In this document: in pieces, positions 33,021 through 42,672 of the stretch
How the letters are laid out: each line of letters starts with the position of its first letter
Position numbering within the stretch: the first letter of the stretch is position 1
Origin: CAYJEQ01 sp964369235
GTDB taxonomy: Bacteria > Bacillota > Clostridia > Oscillospirales > Ruminococcaceae
Assembly: GCA_964369235.1 (NCBI GenBank)
Contig: CAYJEQ010000005.1
Location: forward strand, 3,615 to 67,614
Length of the DNA stretch: 64,000 bases
Reading direction: 5' to 3'
Position numbers and translations under genes: made by a program
Notes under the pieces: generated by a model
The model's database searches: none
Seen by the model: the letters and a program-made list of their open reading frames with translations, nothing else
What the model was told of the DNA's origin: nothing

Positions 33021-34181
33021 TTATATACAGTAGTAGTTATAGGCTTCACAGGTATCTTTTGATATGCTAATACCTCGGTCTACTAAGTCTTTAATAATAT
33101 AGCCTAGGGCATATTTCATACCATCATCTAGGGAGGTATATCCATGATTTCGCATTGTTTCTAGGTCATCGTACTTTCTATCCTCTGAGATTAAATCAGC
33201 TACATATATTAGCTTTTCTAAGGTACTCATGGCTTTTCTTCCTATGGTGTGGTATCTAACTGCATTTAATACATCTAGATTGTATACCCCCATATTATAA
33301 AAAAGAAACTCAGCCCCTGCAATACCATGGAGCACCTCATTAGTGTTAAGAACTTCTTCACCCCAGATTATATCGGATTTACCTATTAACTCTAGCATTT
33401 CCTCATAGGATATCTCTTTGCAGATGTCATGGGCTAGTCCTGCTAGATTAGCTAAGTCACTGGGGCAGTTATACAGTAAAGCTAGTTTTTTAGCTTCCTT
33501 TGCCACTGCTTTGCTGTGATTAAATCGCTTCTTCCCTAACATGGACTCTGCCTTATCGTAAACAGCTTGGGTTATTTCACTATAATCATAGTCCCTACAG
33601 CCGTATAAATCATTCTGCATTATATACTCGACTACCTTAGGAGGCAGTCTATCACTGTGGGCTTTTAAGTCTTCTTTAATAAATGTTGAGCTAACATCTA
33701 CAATCTCATCACAAAGTATCTCTGCCTTGCCACCTATAGCCTCTAGCTTTTCTTTATAGATAGCTAAAGCCTCTATGTCCTCATCATGACGGGCTAGGCA
33801 TTTTATCTCTGCCAGTGAGAGAATTTCATTAATATTAAACCAACTATCAAGGGTTAGAAACATATCACTGCCTACAATTAGAAACAGCTTATCCTTAGGA
33901 TATTCTGCCTTTAACCTATGTAGGGTAACTGATGTATAGCTGTAGCTATCCCCTTTTTCTATGTGGCTTACCTCAGCCACATCTATATGGCTAAAGGCAA
34001 GGTTACACATATTAATCCTATGATGAAAATCCAGTAGATCCTGTGGTTTTTTATGACTGGGTTTACTTGTTGGTATAATAAGCAGTTTATCTAGTGAGGC
34101 AAGTTTTACAGCTGTTTCAGCTAGATGTATATGACCTTTGTGGACAGGATTAAATGTACCACCTAAAACTCCAATATTCAC
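33021..34181 (-). CDS. nadD: NadD-YqeK fusion: nicotinate-nucleotide adenylyltransferase plus HD hydrolase
   Basis: Two enzymes in one chain of 386 residues. Residues 1-195 are NadD (NAD synthesis): GGTFNPVHKGHIHLAE, then IIPTSKPSHK and the DVSSTFIKEDL motif. Residues about 205-386 are a YqeK-type HD domain (Ap4A hydrolase in studied relatives), with FNHSKAVAKEAKKLA (His222) and LAHDICKEI (His251-Asp252). Both genes are usually separate but adjacent. GTG start at 34179-34181 follows GGGGGGAG; an ATG 36 bp upstream has no good ribosome site. YqeK activity is known for some family members only. Confidence 0.9.
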   Translation of the reverse strand: MNIGVLGGTFNPVHKGHIHLAETAVKLASLDKLLIIPTSKPSHKKPQDLLDFHHRINMCNLAFSHIDVAEVSHIEKGDSYSYTSVTLHRLKAEYPKDKLFLIVGSDMFLTLDSWFNINEILSLAEIKCLARHDEDIEALAIYKEKLEAIGGKAEILCDEIVDVSSTFIKEDLKAHSDRLPPKVVEYIMQNDLYGCRDYDYSEITQAVYDKAESMLGKKRFNHSKAVAKEAKKLALLYNCPSDLANLAGLAHDICKEISYEEMLELIGKSDIIWGEEVLNTNEVLHGIAGAEFLFYNMGVYNLDVLNAVRYHTIGRKAMSTLEKLIYVADLISEDRKYDDLETMRNHGYTSLDDGMKYALGYIIKDLVDRGISISKDTCEAYNYYCI

Positions 34182-34199
34182 TATGCTCCCCCCAAAATT

Positions 34200-34335
34200 A
34201 TAAGTGAATACAGCCAATTACATTGGCTAATGAAGAAGTAATAGTGAATAGTGTAGGTGTGGCTTTGCCACATTATTAAAATAGAATATGGTCTATTTTC
34301 ACCTTAACTTTTCACTTTTTACTTTTCACTTTTCA
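34200..34335 (-). other. Intergenic gap with A/T repeats
   Basis: Non-coding stretch between yhbY and nadD-yqeK. Near 34310-34340 it has four close copies of a CTTTTCACT-like unit. A short hairpin (TGTGGC TTT GCCACA) lies near 34258-34272. No promoter or terminator was recognised. Confidence 0.4.
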
Positions 34336-34629
34336 CTATTTTCCTAGATCTATCTGTGGGTTCTTTTCGTTTCTTTTGTACAGTACAAATCTTGTGCCGA
34401 TTACCTGTACAATGTCAGAATTAGTTGCAACTGCTAGCTCCATAGCCATATCCTTAGCAAATGCTGGTGCATTTTCTAGGGTTTTAACCTTGATTATCTC
34501 TCTAGCCTTTAGTGCATCCTTAGCCTGTAGAATTAGATTCTCGTTAATTCCATCCTTACCAATATGTAGGATTGTGTCAATTTTGTTTGCGATTGCTCTT
34601 AGTTTTGCTCTCTGTTTGCTTGTTATCAT
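34336..34629 (-). CDS. yhbY: YhbY family RNA-binding protein
   Basis: CRS1-YhbY domain protein linked to 50S ribosome assembly. 97 residues: ITSKQRAKLRAIANKIDTIL, HIGKDGINENLILQ, the ALKAREIIKVKTLEN segment and the VQVIGTRFVLYKRN end. It lies between rdgB and nadD-yqeK, the standard Firmicutes neighbourhood. Confidence 0.94.
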   Translation of the reverse strand: MITSKQRAKLRAIANKIDTILHIGKDGINENLILQAKDALKAREIIKVKTLENAPAFAKDMAMELAVATNSDIVQVIGTRFVLYKRNEKNPQIDLGK

Positions 34630-34688
34630 CTGGATATTTCCTTTCTCTGTCCCATAGGGACTTCTTTTAGGTATTATTAACCTAAAAG

Positions 34689-35276
34689 CTACTTAATAAT
34701 CTTATCTAAACTATCTGTTAGTTTCTTCAGCGCTACGCCACGATGGCTAATACGGTCTTTTTCCTCATCTGAAATCTCAGCAAAGCTACCTTTTTCCACA
34801 TAGAAAATCGGATCATAACCAAAGCCATTTCCCCCTGAGGGTTTATAACCGATATTACCTTCACATCTGCCTTCAAATACATACTCGGTGCTGTCCTTAT
34901 CAATAAAGGCAATTACCGTAGCAAAATAAGCAGATCTGTCACTGCTACCTGTGGCATCAATCTCTTGTAGTAGAGTGGCGATTTTTTCATTATAAGGGGT
35001 TTCCTCTCCAGCATATCTGGCAGAATACACCCCTGGTTTACCATCAAGGCAGTTTACACAAAGCCCTGAATCGTCGGATATAACTGGTTTACCTGTAATC
35101 TTGTGGATTGCTCTTGCTTTAATTAGGGCATTCTCCTGAAAGGTTGTGCCGTTTTCCACAATTTCCACATCAATTCCCATATCCCCCATGGATACTACAC
35201 TAATCTCATAGGGCATAAGAATACGATTAAGCTCCTTAAGTTTACCTTTATTACTGCTGGCTGCTATCACTAACAT
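34689..35276 (-). CDS. rdgB: XTP/dITP pyrophosphatase (RdgB/HAM1)
   Basis: Removes non-canonical purine nucleotides (XTP, dITP). 195 residues with IAASSNKGKLKEL, SDDSGLCVNCLDGKPGV, YSARYAGEETPYNEKIA, GNGFGYDPIFYVEKGSF and DRISHRGVALKKL. ATG at 35274-35276; a GTG lies 9 bp upstream, so the start is not certain. The start of the gene overlaps the end of ftsY by 26 bp. Confidence 0.93.
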   Translation of the reverse strand: MLVIAASSNKGKLKELNRILMPYEISVVSMGDMGIDVEIVENGTTFQENALIKARAIHKITGKPVISDDSGLCVNCLDGKPGVYSARYAGEETPYNEKIATLLQEIDATGSSDRSAYFATVIAFIDKDSTEYVFEGRCEGNIGYKPSGGNGFGYDPIFYVEKGSFAEISDEEKDRISHRGVALKKLTDSLDKIIK

Positions 35277-36213
35277 CCTCTTCACCTTCCTCTTCCATCA
35301 GTTTAATATCACCGAATAGGGCATCGGAAAACTCTGCTGGGTCAAAGGGTTTAAGGTCATCCATCTGCTCACCTATACCGATAAATTTAACAGGCACCTG
35401 TAACTCTTCAATTATTCCAATAACAACGCCACCACGAGCTGTTCCGTCTAGCTTTGTTAGTACAATACCTGTAAGTCCTGCTGCTTCTTTAAACTCTCTT
35501 GCTTGGTTAAGGGCATTCTGTCCTGTGGTGCCATCTAGCACCAGTAAAACCTCTACATCTGCCTCTGGGCATTCTCTTGCGATTACTCGAGAGATTTTGC
35601 CTAGCTCATTCATAAGGTTTTTCTTGTTGTGAAGTCTACCTGCTGTATCACAGATAATAACATCACTACCTCTTGCTTTACCTGCTGCTATAGCATCAAA
35701 TACTACTGCTGCTGGGTCTGCGCCTTCTCCATGCTTAATAATTGGCACATTAGCTCTCTCTGCCCATACATTAAGCTGATCTATAGCTGCTGCTCTAAAG
35801 GTATCTGCTGCTGCAACTAGCACAGATTTACCTTCACTTTGCAGACGGTGGGATAGCTTACCTATAGTAGTGGTTTTACCTACACCATTTACACCGATAA
35901 TTAGTATAATAGATGGCTTGGTATCAATATGTAGCTGGCTATCACCCTCTAGCATATGTCCCACTGCTTCTTTAATTAAATCTAGTACACCACTACTGTC
36001 AGAAATTCCTCTTTCCTTAGCCATTCTTCTAACTTCGGTACAGATTTTTTCTGCTGTGTGTATACCTACATCTCCCATAATAAGGGTTTCTTCTAGCTCC
36101 TCGAAAAACTCATCATCAAGTTTTACATAGGTTCCTGTTAGTATCTCTACACTCTTTATCAGTGCATCCCTTGTTTTTTTAAGCCCTTCTGCAATTTTAT
36201 TAAAAAATCCCAT
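35251..36213 (-). CDS. ftsY: Signal recognition particle receptor FtsY
   Basis: GTPase docking SRP-ribosome complexes to the membrane. 320 residues, NG domains only, without the long acidic A-domain of enterobacteria. Motifs: G1 GVNGVGKTTTIGKLSH, G2 DTFRAAAIDQL, G3 DTAGRLHN, G4 TKLDGTARGG. A short acidic tail (MEEEGEEDVSDSSQQ) ends the protein and overlaps rdgB. It follows smc by 11 bp, as usual in Firmicutes. Confidence 0.97.
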   Translation of the reverse strand: MGFFNKIAEGLKKTRDALIKSVEILTGTYVKLDDEFFEELEETLIMGDVGIHTAEKICTEVRRMAKERGISDSSGVLDLIKEAVGHMLEGDSQLHIDTKPSIILIIGVNGVGKTTTIGKLSHRLQSEGKSVLVAAADTFRAAAIDQLNVWAERANVPIIKHGEGADPAAVVFDAIAAGKARGSDVIICDTAGRLHNKKNLMNELGKISRVIARECPEADVEVLLVLDGTTGQNALNQAREFKEAAGLTGIVLTKLDGTARGGVVIGIIEELQVPVKFIGIGEQMDDLKPFDPAEFSDALFGDIKLMEEEGEEDVSDSSQQ

Positions 36214-36224
36214 GGCTACACCTC

Positions 36225-39200
36225 CTATTTAATATCTTTTTTAAAGTCTAGCTTAGATTCAAGCTCGGTTACATTTAGTTCTAGTAGTTTGGAGATTCCT
36301 TCCTCCTGCATGGTAACACCGTATAGAGTATCAGCTTCCTCCATTGTACCACGACGGTGGGTAATGGTAATAAACTGAGTTTTATCGGACATTTTTCTTA
36401 GATACCTTGCATATTTACTTACATTAACATCATCTAGTGCCGCCTCAATCTCATCTAGTAGACAGAATGGCGATGGGTTAACATGAAGTATGGAGAAATA
36501 TATTGCTATAGCCACAAAAGCCTGTTCTCCCCCTGATAGGGATTGTAAACTCTTAATCAGCTTACCTGGTGGCTGTACAAATATATCAATACCTGATTCC
36601 AGTACATTATCTGGCTCTGTAAGGGTAAGACTGGCTTTCCCTCCTCCAAATAACTCCACAAAAATCTTAGAGAAATTACTATTAATAGCTGCAAACTGCT
36701 CTTTAAATATACTCTGCATCTGTGCAGTTAATTCCTCAATTAGTTTCTGTAGCTTATTTTTAGAGCTTTCTACATCATCTAGCTGTACCTTTAGGAAGGT
36801 ATATCTGCCATTTACCTCCTGAAATTCCTCTATAGCGCCCACATTAACATTGCCTAATGCTCTAATCTTAGAACGAAGTGTAGCAAGTTTACCGTTTGCC
36901 TCAGTAGGATTTTCCACCGGCTGTGCTATTTCCTCTGCCATAGTTCGAGTAAGCTCATACTCATCCCATAGCTTGGATATAATGCTGTCATATTCACCTT
37001 GTAGGGAATTTTTCTTCTCTTCCAGTCTTGCCAGTGTAGAGGAGAACTGCTCCCTTTGATCCATATAGCCTTTGGTGGAATTTCTAAGGGAAGTAGCTTT
37101 CTCCTCATACTGATATCTTCTAGCTTGGCTGTCTGATATCTGTTTACTCAGGGTTTCTATCTCACTTTTTGTTCCCACTAGCTGATTTTCTAATCTTTCT
37201 ATATCCAGTATAATTTCCTCACTGGATTTATTTAGATTATCTATTCTCTCACCTAGCTCACGAGCTCTACTTTGCTGATTATCTATCTGGCTGGTATGCT
37301 GTGCTATGGTGGTTTCTAACTGTTCCTTGTCCTTTTGGACTAGGGCTATATCCATATCGATTTTTGTAAGGTGATTTTGTAGCTGTGCATAGCTATCCAC
37401 TATTTCCTTACCATTATCTTCTAGGGATTTTATCTCCTCACCACAGGTAGCTAGCTCATTTTCTAAGGTGGTAATAAGCTGAGTTACACTACTGCTTTGC
37501 TGGGTAAGTTCCTGTAATCGCTTAGTTAGGATTTCTTTTTCTTCCTGTGCTTTTTTCTGATTATTTATAGCTTCACTATAAGCTGACTGGGCAATTTTTA
37601 GCTGTGCCATTGCTGCAAATCTATCTTCACTTGCTGTTAGTAGCTGGCTGTCTATTGCCTTAATACTAGCCTGTAAACCATTAATCTCAGCTGTGGCTCT
37701 TTCTACATCATCACCTAGGGTTTTAAGGTCTTCTGCTAGTTTTCTACTATCTGCTTTTAGTGCATCTATCTCGCTTCTACGAGAAAGCACCCCTGCTGAT
37801 TGTATCTGGGACCCCCCTGTAAAGGAACCACCGGCATTAATTACCTGTCCATCTAGGGTTACCACTCGGTATCTATATCCATAGGACTTAGCGATACTTG
37901 TTCCTTCGTCTAGATCCTCCACTACAATAATACGACCCAGTAGACTAGAAATTATCCCACTGTATTTTTCATCATAGGTTACAAGTTTGCTTGCTATACC
38001 TACAAATCCATAATGATCCTCTATACCTTGCTCATTTATAATCTTACCCTTTACCGAAGTAAGTGGTAAGAAGGTAGCTCGCCCAGCCTTAGCTTGACGA
38101 AGTTTATTAATAGCATCTTTAGCGCTTTGTTCTGAGGATACTATAATATTCTGCATAGCTGCCCCTAGGGCTGTTTCAATCGCTAGGGAATATTCCTGTT
38201 TAGTGGAGATAACCGAGGACACGGTACCTAGTATGCCTTTAATCTGACCACTAGCTGACGCCTTATGGATAAACTTCACACTATAGTTAAAGCCCTCCAT
38301 TGCATCTTCCATATCTTTAAGAAGTTTCGCTCGTTGCTCCTTACCTGAGATACTATCACGAATATCCTTCTCTTTAGCTAGGATATTATTATAACTGTCC
38401 ATTCTTGAACTTAGCTTATAGTTATAGCCTTCTTTGGTGTTATTTAGCTGAGTTACACTTTCATCTATATGGGTAATTAACCCATTGCAGTTTGCCACCT
38501 CATCACTTAGCCCCTGTAGATTTTCCTCAAATAAATTATGCTGACTATCTATCTCCTGTAGCCTACTGGTAGACTGCTCTAGTATTGTAGATGAGGTTGC
38601 CCCCTGTAGCTTGGTTTCATTTATCTTATTGTGATACTCTGCCCTTCTTACCTTTAAAACCTCTAGGTCTTTGTTAATCTCTAGTAGCTTATTGTTAATA
38701 TGGGTAGAACTATCCTTTTTATCTGCTTTTTCCTGTATATAATCCTCTAGGGCTTTATTATTAATCTCTAACTGCTCTATGGATTTTGTAATAATATCCT
38801 TGATTTTGTCCCTATCACCTAGGGATAAATCTCGGTCTTTCTCCAGCTGTGCTATAGAGGTTTTATTATGCTCTAGGGTGTTTTTCATTACAGCAATACT
38901 AGAATTACCACTAGCTGATTTCTCCTCTAGCTCTTTAATCTCTAGTCGCTTGCTCTCCATCTCTACACTGCAGTTTTGCATCTGTAGGAACATATCATTA
39001 ATCTCTGCTTCTATCTGGTCTATAGTGGCAATCAGTCGGTCATAATCACCTTTACATAGGGTAATCTTATCCTCCTGCTCCTTTATTAAACCTTTAGAAT
39101 TATTTATAGTATTAATCCATAGGGATATTTCTAGGGTTTTCTTCTCGTTAGAAAGCTCTACAAATTCCTTAGCCTTAATGCTTTCTTTTCTCAGTGGCTC

Positions 39201-39806
39201 AATACGCTGTTCTAGCTCCATTAAAATATCTTTAAGTCTTGCTAGATTGTCCTCGGTGGCTGTAAGTCTGCGCTCTGCTTCGGATTTCTGGTAGCGATAC
39301 TTTGCAATACCTGCTGCTTCCTCAAAAATCTCTCGGCGCTCCTTGCTTTTTGCCGATACTATCTCGGCAATCTTACCCTGTCCGATTATAGAATATCCGT
39401 CCCTACCTAGTCCTGTATCCATTAGCAGTCCATGAACATCTTTAAGCCTTACCATAGACTGGTTAATACGGTACTCACTATCACCAGAACGATATAGCTT
39501 TCTAGTAATATTAACCTCATCACTATCCATGTCCACTATTCGCTGACGATTATCTATAGTCAGTGTTACACTGGCAAATCCCTGTGCTTTTCTCGCCTGT
39601 GTACCACCAAAAATTACATCTTCCATCTTAGCACCACGAAGTGTTTTAGAGGACTGCTCCCCTAATACCCAGCGCACTGCATCGGATATATTACTCTTAC
39701 CACTGCCATTTGGCCCTACCACTGCTGTAATTGGATAGTTAAACTCTAATTTAGTCCTATCTGCAAATGACTTAAAGCCCTGTATTTCTATTGATTTTAG
39801 TTTCAA
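36225..39806 (-). CDS. smc: Chromosome segregation protein SMC
   Basis: ATP-driven chromosome-organising protein. 1193 residues with the SMC layout: N-terminal Walker A (GPNGSGKSNISDAVRW), coiled coil, hinge (about residues 510-650, with GGSFTGGSQIQSAGVLSR after it), second coiled coil, then the signature SLSGGEQAFVAIAIYFS and Walker B CLLDEIEAALDD. Conserved N-terminal text IQGFKSFADRTKLEFN confirms the start. It lies between the radical-SAM gene and ftsY. Confidence 0.97.
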   Translation of the reverse strand: MKLKSIEIQGFKSFADRTKLEFNYPITAVVGPNGSGKSNISDAVRWVLGEQSSKTLRGAKMEDVIFGGTQARKAQGFASVTLTIDNRQRIVDMDSDEVNITRKLYRSGDSEYRINQSMVRLKDVHGLLMDTGLGRDGYSIIGQGKIAEIVSAKSKERREIFEEAAGIAKYRYQKSEAERRLTATEDNLARLKDILMELEQRIEPLRKESIKAKEFVELSNEKKTLEISLWINTINNSKGLIKEQEDKITLCKGDYDRLIATIDQIEAEINDMFLQMQNCSVEMESKRLEIKELEEKSASGNSSIAVMKNTLEHNKTSIAQLEKDRDLSLGDRDKIKDIITKSIEQLEINNKALEDYIQEKADKKDSSTHINNKLLEINKDLEVLKVRRAEYHNKINETKLQGATSSTILEQSTSRLQEIDSQHNLFEENLQGLSDEVANCNGLITHIDESVTQLNNTKEGYNYKLSSRMDSYNNILAKEKDIRDSISGKEQRAKLLKDMEDAMEGFNYSVKFIHKASASGQIKGILGTVSSVISTKQEYSLAIETALGAAMQNIIVSSEQSAKDAINKLRQAKAGRATFLPLTSVKGKIINEQGIEDHYGFVGIASKLVTYDEKYSGIISSLLGRIIVVEDLDEGTSIAKSYGYRYRVVTLDGQVINAGGSFTGGSQIQSAGVLSRRSEIDALKADSRKLAEDLKTLGDDVERATAEINGLQASIKAIDSQLLTASEDRFAAMAQLKIAQSAYSEAINNQKKAQEEKEILTKRLQELTQQSSSVTQLITTLENELATCGEEIKSLEDNGKEIVDSYAQLQNHLTKIDMDIALVQKDKEQLETTIAQHTSQIDNQQSRARELGERIDNLNKSSEEIILDIERLENQLVGTKSEIETLSKQISDSQARRYQYEEKATSLRNSTKGYMDQREQFSSTLARLEEKKNSLQGEYDSIISKLWDEYELTRTMAEEIAQPVENPTEANGKLATLRSKIRALGNVNVGAIEEFQEVNGRYTFLKVQLDDVESSKNKLQKLIEELTAQMQSIFKEQFAAINSNFSKIFVELFGGGKASLTLTEPDNVLESGIDIFVQPPGKLIKSLQSLSGGEQAFVAIAIYFSILHVNPSPFCLLDEIEAALDDVNVSKYARYLRKMSDKTQFITITHRRGTMEEADTLYGVTMQEEGISKLLELNVTELESKLDFKKDIK

Positions 39807-39823
39807 AAAGTCACATCCTTACA

Positions 39824-40828
39824 CTACCCCATTACCGGTTCTATAATAATTTCCTCAGATTTTAACTGAGGGTTTTCCTTTATTTTTGCTTTGTATCCTA
39901 GTTCTTCTAGCTCTAGGATATTTTTTCGCTGTTGTCCTATCATCTTAGATAGTTTGCCCTTAGGCACCTGTATAATTATCTCCCCTAAGGGGATATGTAA
40001 ATCCTTAATTAATCTCTTAACTCTACCTAGCATTATATAGTTATCACATAACTCCCTAAATGCTGGATGGTAGGCACCTGCAATCATATCTTCCTCCAGC
40101 TGTTTCTCAGCATGAAGTCCTACTCTGATTACATCTATGGCACTTCCCTCAAAAAGCTCAATTAGTTCTGCTACTAAAGGCACCGACTGCATAGCACTTG
40201 GTGGGTTATAACTGCCCTCCTGTACTAGCTGTGCTAGATATGTATTAGGTAGTACCACTGTTGGATATATTCGAGCTGTTTTAGGCTCTAGGGCAATTAG
40301 TGATTTTGCTGTTAATACTGCTTTCTCATGGCTATCACCATAAAGGCCGGTCATCATCTGTACCCCAAGGTCAATGCCCTCTGATTTTATAAGAGTGGCA
40401 GCTTTTATTACATCATCACTGCTGTGTCCTCGTTTATTTAATGATAGTACCTGACTATCCATAGACTGACAACCTAGCTCTATGGCTGTAATTGTATATG
40501 GTCTGAGATTTATCATTAACTGGCTGTCTATACAGTCCGGTCTGGTGGAAAATCTAATACCACTAAAAACTCCTAGTTTTACATATCTTTCAGCTAAATC
40601 CAGTAAGCTATACATATACTCAGGGTTAATTGCTGTAAAGCTACCACCGAAAAATGCCAGCTCACAGCCTCTTTTACCTGAGTTCATAACCTCTATACAG
40701 ATTTTTTCCACCTGTGCTACTGTAGGAGGTAAAGCTCTCCCTGTTATGGCGTTCTGATTACAGAAACTGCACTGATTAGGGCATCCCTCATGGGGGATAA
40801 ATACTGCTACATTGCCTTTTATACTCAT
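39824..40828 (-). CDS. Radical SAM protein, Elp3-like
   Basis: 334 residues. The CxxxCxxC motif binding the SAM cluster is Cys16, 20, 23 (HEGCPNQCSFCNQNA). Further family stretches: ELAFFGGSFTAINPEY, GIRFSTRPDCID, AIELGCQSMDSQVLSLNKRG. It resembles the radical-SAM half of Elp3 but lacks the acetyltransferase domain, so a tRNA-modifying role is possible but not shown. Four bases overlap rnc (ATGA), so the two are coupled. A gene of this type often stands between rnc and smc in Clostridia. Confidence 0.8.
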   Translation of the reverse strand: MSIKGNVAVFIPHEGCPNQCSFCNQNAITGRALPPTVAQVEKICIEVMNSGKRGCELAFFGGSFTAINPEYMYSLLDLAERYVKLGVFSGIRFSTRPDCIDSQLMINLRPYTITAIELGCQSMDSQVLSLNKRGHSSDDVIKAATLIKSEGIDLGVQMMTGLYGDSHEKAVLTAKSLIALEPKTARIYPTVVLPNTYLAQLVQEGSYNPPSAMQSVPLVAELIELFEGSAIDVIRVGLHAEKQLEEDMIAGAYHPAFRELCDNYIMLGRVKRLIKDLHIPLGEIIIQVPKGKLSKMIGQQRKNILELEELGYKAKIKENPQLKSEEIIIEPVMG

Positions 40829-41496
40829 CTACCCATTAGCTCCAGTGCTTCCTTAGCAGCCATCTGCTCTGCTGTTTTTTTACTTCTTCCTACTCCAGAA
40901 CCGATTACATTGGAGTTTAGGTGAACCTGTACTGTAAAGGTTTTATCATGGTCTGGGCCTTCTTCATCTACCAGTACATATCTCAGATGTTCTTCAGGAT
41001 TTTTCTGGATAATTTCCTGTAGAATAGTCTTGTAATCTACAAAGGCTGGTTTACTTTCCCTTACTAGAGATCTCTCTACAAAAGGCAGAATAAATTTTCT
41101 CGCCTCTTCTACACTACTATCAAGATAGATAGCTGCTATTAGTGCCTCTAAGGCATCAGCAAGTATGGAAGGTCTTGTTCTTCCACCTGTGTTTTCTTCC
41201 CCTTTGCCTAGTTTAAGGTATTTGCCTAAACCTATCTCCTCTGCAAATATGTGTAGGGATTTCTCACATACAATAGCTGCACGCAGTTTTGTTAAATCCC
41301 CCTCTGTAAGGGAATAGTTGTTAAATAAAAAATCTGACACCACAATGGATAGCACTGCATCCCCTAAAAATTCCTGTCGCTCGTTATACTGTAGGTTTTC
41401 CTTAGATTCGTTAGCGTAGGAGGAGTGGGTTAGGGCTATCTGGAGAAGTTTTTTATTCTTAAAGGTATAACCGATTTGTTTCTCTAATCCGTTCAT
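40825..41496 (-). CDS. rnc: Ribonuclease III
   Basis: Double-strand-specific endoribonuclease for rRNA maturation. 223 residues: catalytic signature NERQEFLGDAVLSIVVSDFL, acidic residues in LADALEALIAAIYLDSS, then a C-terminal double-stranded RNA-binding domain (DYKTILQEIIQKNPEE to KKTAEQMAAKEALELMG). It lies 158 bp after plsX. The acpP gene that often separates the two is absent. Confidence 0.97.
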   Translation of the reverse strand: MNGLEKQIGYTFKNKKLLQIALTHSSYANESKENLQYNERQEFLGDAVLSIVVSDFLFNNYSLTEGDLTKLRAAIVCEKSLHIFAEEIGLGKYLKLGKGEENTGGRTRPSILADALEALIAAIYLDSSVEEARKFILPFVERSLVRESKPAFVDYKTILQEIIQKNPEEHLRYVLVDEEGPDHDKTFTVQVHLNSNVIGSGVGRSKKTAEQMAAKEALELMGR

Positions 41497-41615
41497 ATCT
41501 ATTTCCGTACCTTTCTAATATTTCAGTTAATATTTGTATAATTATTATCCTAGAAAGTGCTGGAGATACTGAGAAAAACACACTAAATTCTTAACCTGCT
41601 TTTCTCAAAATCTCC

Positions 41616-41645
41616 CCACCCCAGTAATTTTACCCACTGGGGTGG
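41616..41645 (-). terminator. Possible terminator after plsX
   Basis: 10-bp GC-rich stem CCACCCCAGT / ACTGGGGTGG with a 10-nt loop, 9 bp after the plsX stop. On the minus strand it is followed by GGAGATTTTG, a poor T-run, so partial termination or RNA protection. Confidence 0.55.
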
Positions 41646-41654
41646 AGTATAATC

Positions 41655-42671
41655 TTAATCTTCTGTTTCTTTAATATCCATCTGGGATAGTACAGCCGAC
41701 ATGGTGTCAATCATGCCACTTTCATGGCAACGCTTTGCCTGTCTAATAGCATTTTTAAAAGCTAGAGGATTGGAGCTACCATGAGCTTTAATAACTGGTT
41801 TTCTAAGTCCTAGCAGTGGTGCACCACCAGTTTCAGAATAGTCCATTTTACCTCTTATTGCCTTAATATCCTTTAGTAGAATAGCTGCGCTGATCTTATT
41901 AGCAAAGGTTTTTGTGAATATATCCTTTAGAGTGTTGCTAAAAGATTTTCCCATACCCTCGGTAACCTTAAGGGCGATATTACCTGCAAAACCATCACAT
42001 ACTGCCACATCACACATGCCCAGTGGCATATCTCTACCCTCTATATTACCAATAAAGTTAAGTGGGCTATTTTTTAGTATACCGTAGGCTTTTACATATG
42101 GAGGTAGGCCTTTTGTTTCCTCAACACCGATATTTAGCAGTGCTACCTTAGGGCGCTCTCTACCAATTATCTTCTCCATATACACACTGCCCATTACCCC
42201 AAACTGTGCTAGCATCTCTGCTCTACATTCGTGGTTAGCACCAGCATCTAGTAGTAGATAGGGGCCATTCTTTGACAGTGTTGGCACTAGGGCACTAATA
42301 GCCACTCGCTTAATAGTCTTAATACGCTTAACTATTAAAGTACCACCTACAACTAAAGCCCCTGTGCTACCAGCTGATACAAAGGCATCTCCACCAGCTG
42401 TGGAAAGTAGTTTTAAACCTACTGCCATAGAACTATTATTATAGCTTTTCATAATCTCTGTAGGCTCTGCCTCAATAGGCATAACTGTTTGGGCTTCTAC
42501 TATCTCCATACGGTCTAGGGAGATGTTATTCTCAGCTGCTGTTTCTTCTATAATCTCTTTATTACCTGTTAGCACTATGTCTACATCATATTCGTCAATA
42601 GCCATTTTACAGCCTTGTAATACTGCTAGTGGTGCATTATCTCCACCAAAAGCATCAACAATAATCTTCAC
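41655..42671 (-). CDS. plsX: Phosphate acyltransferase PlsX
   Basis: Makes acyl-phosphate from acyl-ACP in phospholipid synthesis. 338 residues: MKIIVDAFGGDNAPLAVLQG, SSMAVGLKLLSTAGGDAFVS, SAGSTGALVVGGTLIVKRI, LLDAGANHECRAEML and the GFAGNIALKVTEGMGK region. It lies 1 bp after trmFO. Confidence 0.96.
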   Translation of the reverse strand: MKIIVDAFGGDNAPLAVLQGCKMAIDEYDVDIVLTGNKEIIEETAAENNISLDRMEIVEAQTVMPIEAEPTEIMKSYNNSSMAVGLKLLSTAGGDAFVSAGSTGALVVGGTLIVKRIKTIKRVAISALVPTLSKNGPYLLLDAGANHECRAEMLAQFGVMGSVYMEKIIGRERPKVALLNIGVEETKGLPPYVKAYGILKNSPLNFIGNIEGRDMPLGMCDVAVCDGFAGNIALKVTEGMGKSFSNTLKDIFTKTFANKISAAILLKDIKAIRGKMDYSETGGAPLLGLRKPVIKAHGSSNPLAFKNAIRQAKRCHESGMIDTMSAVLSQMDIKETED

Positions 42672-42672
42672 C

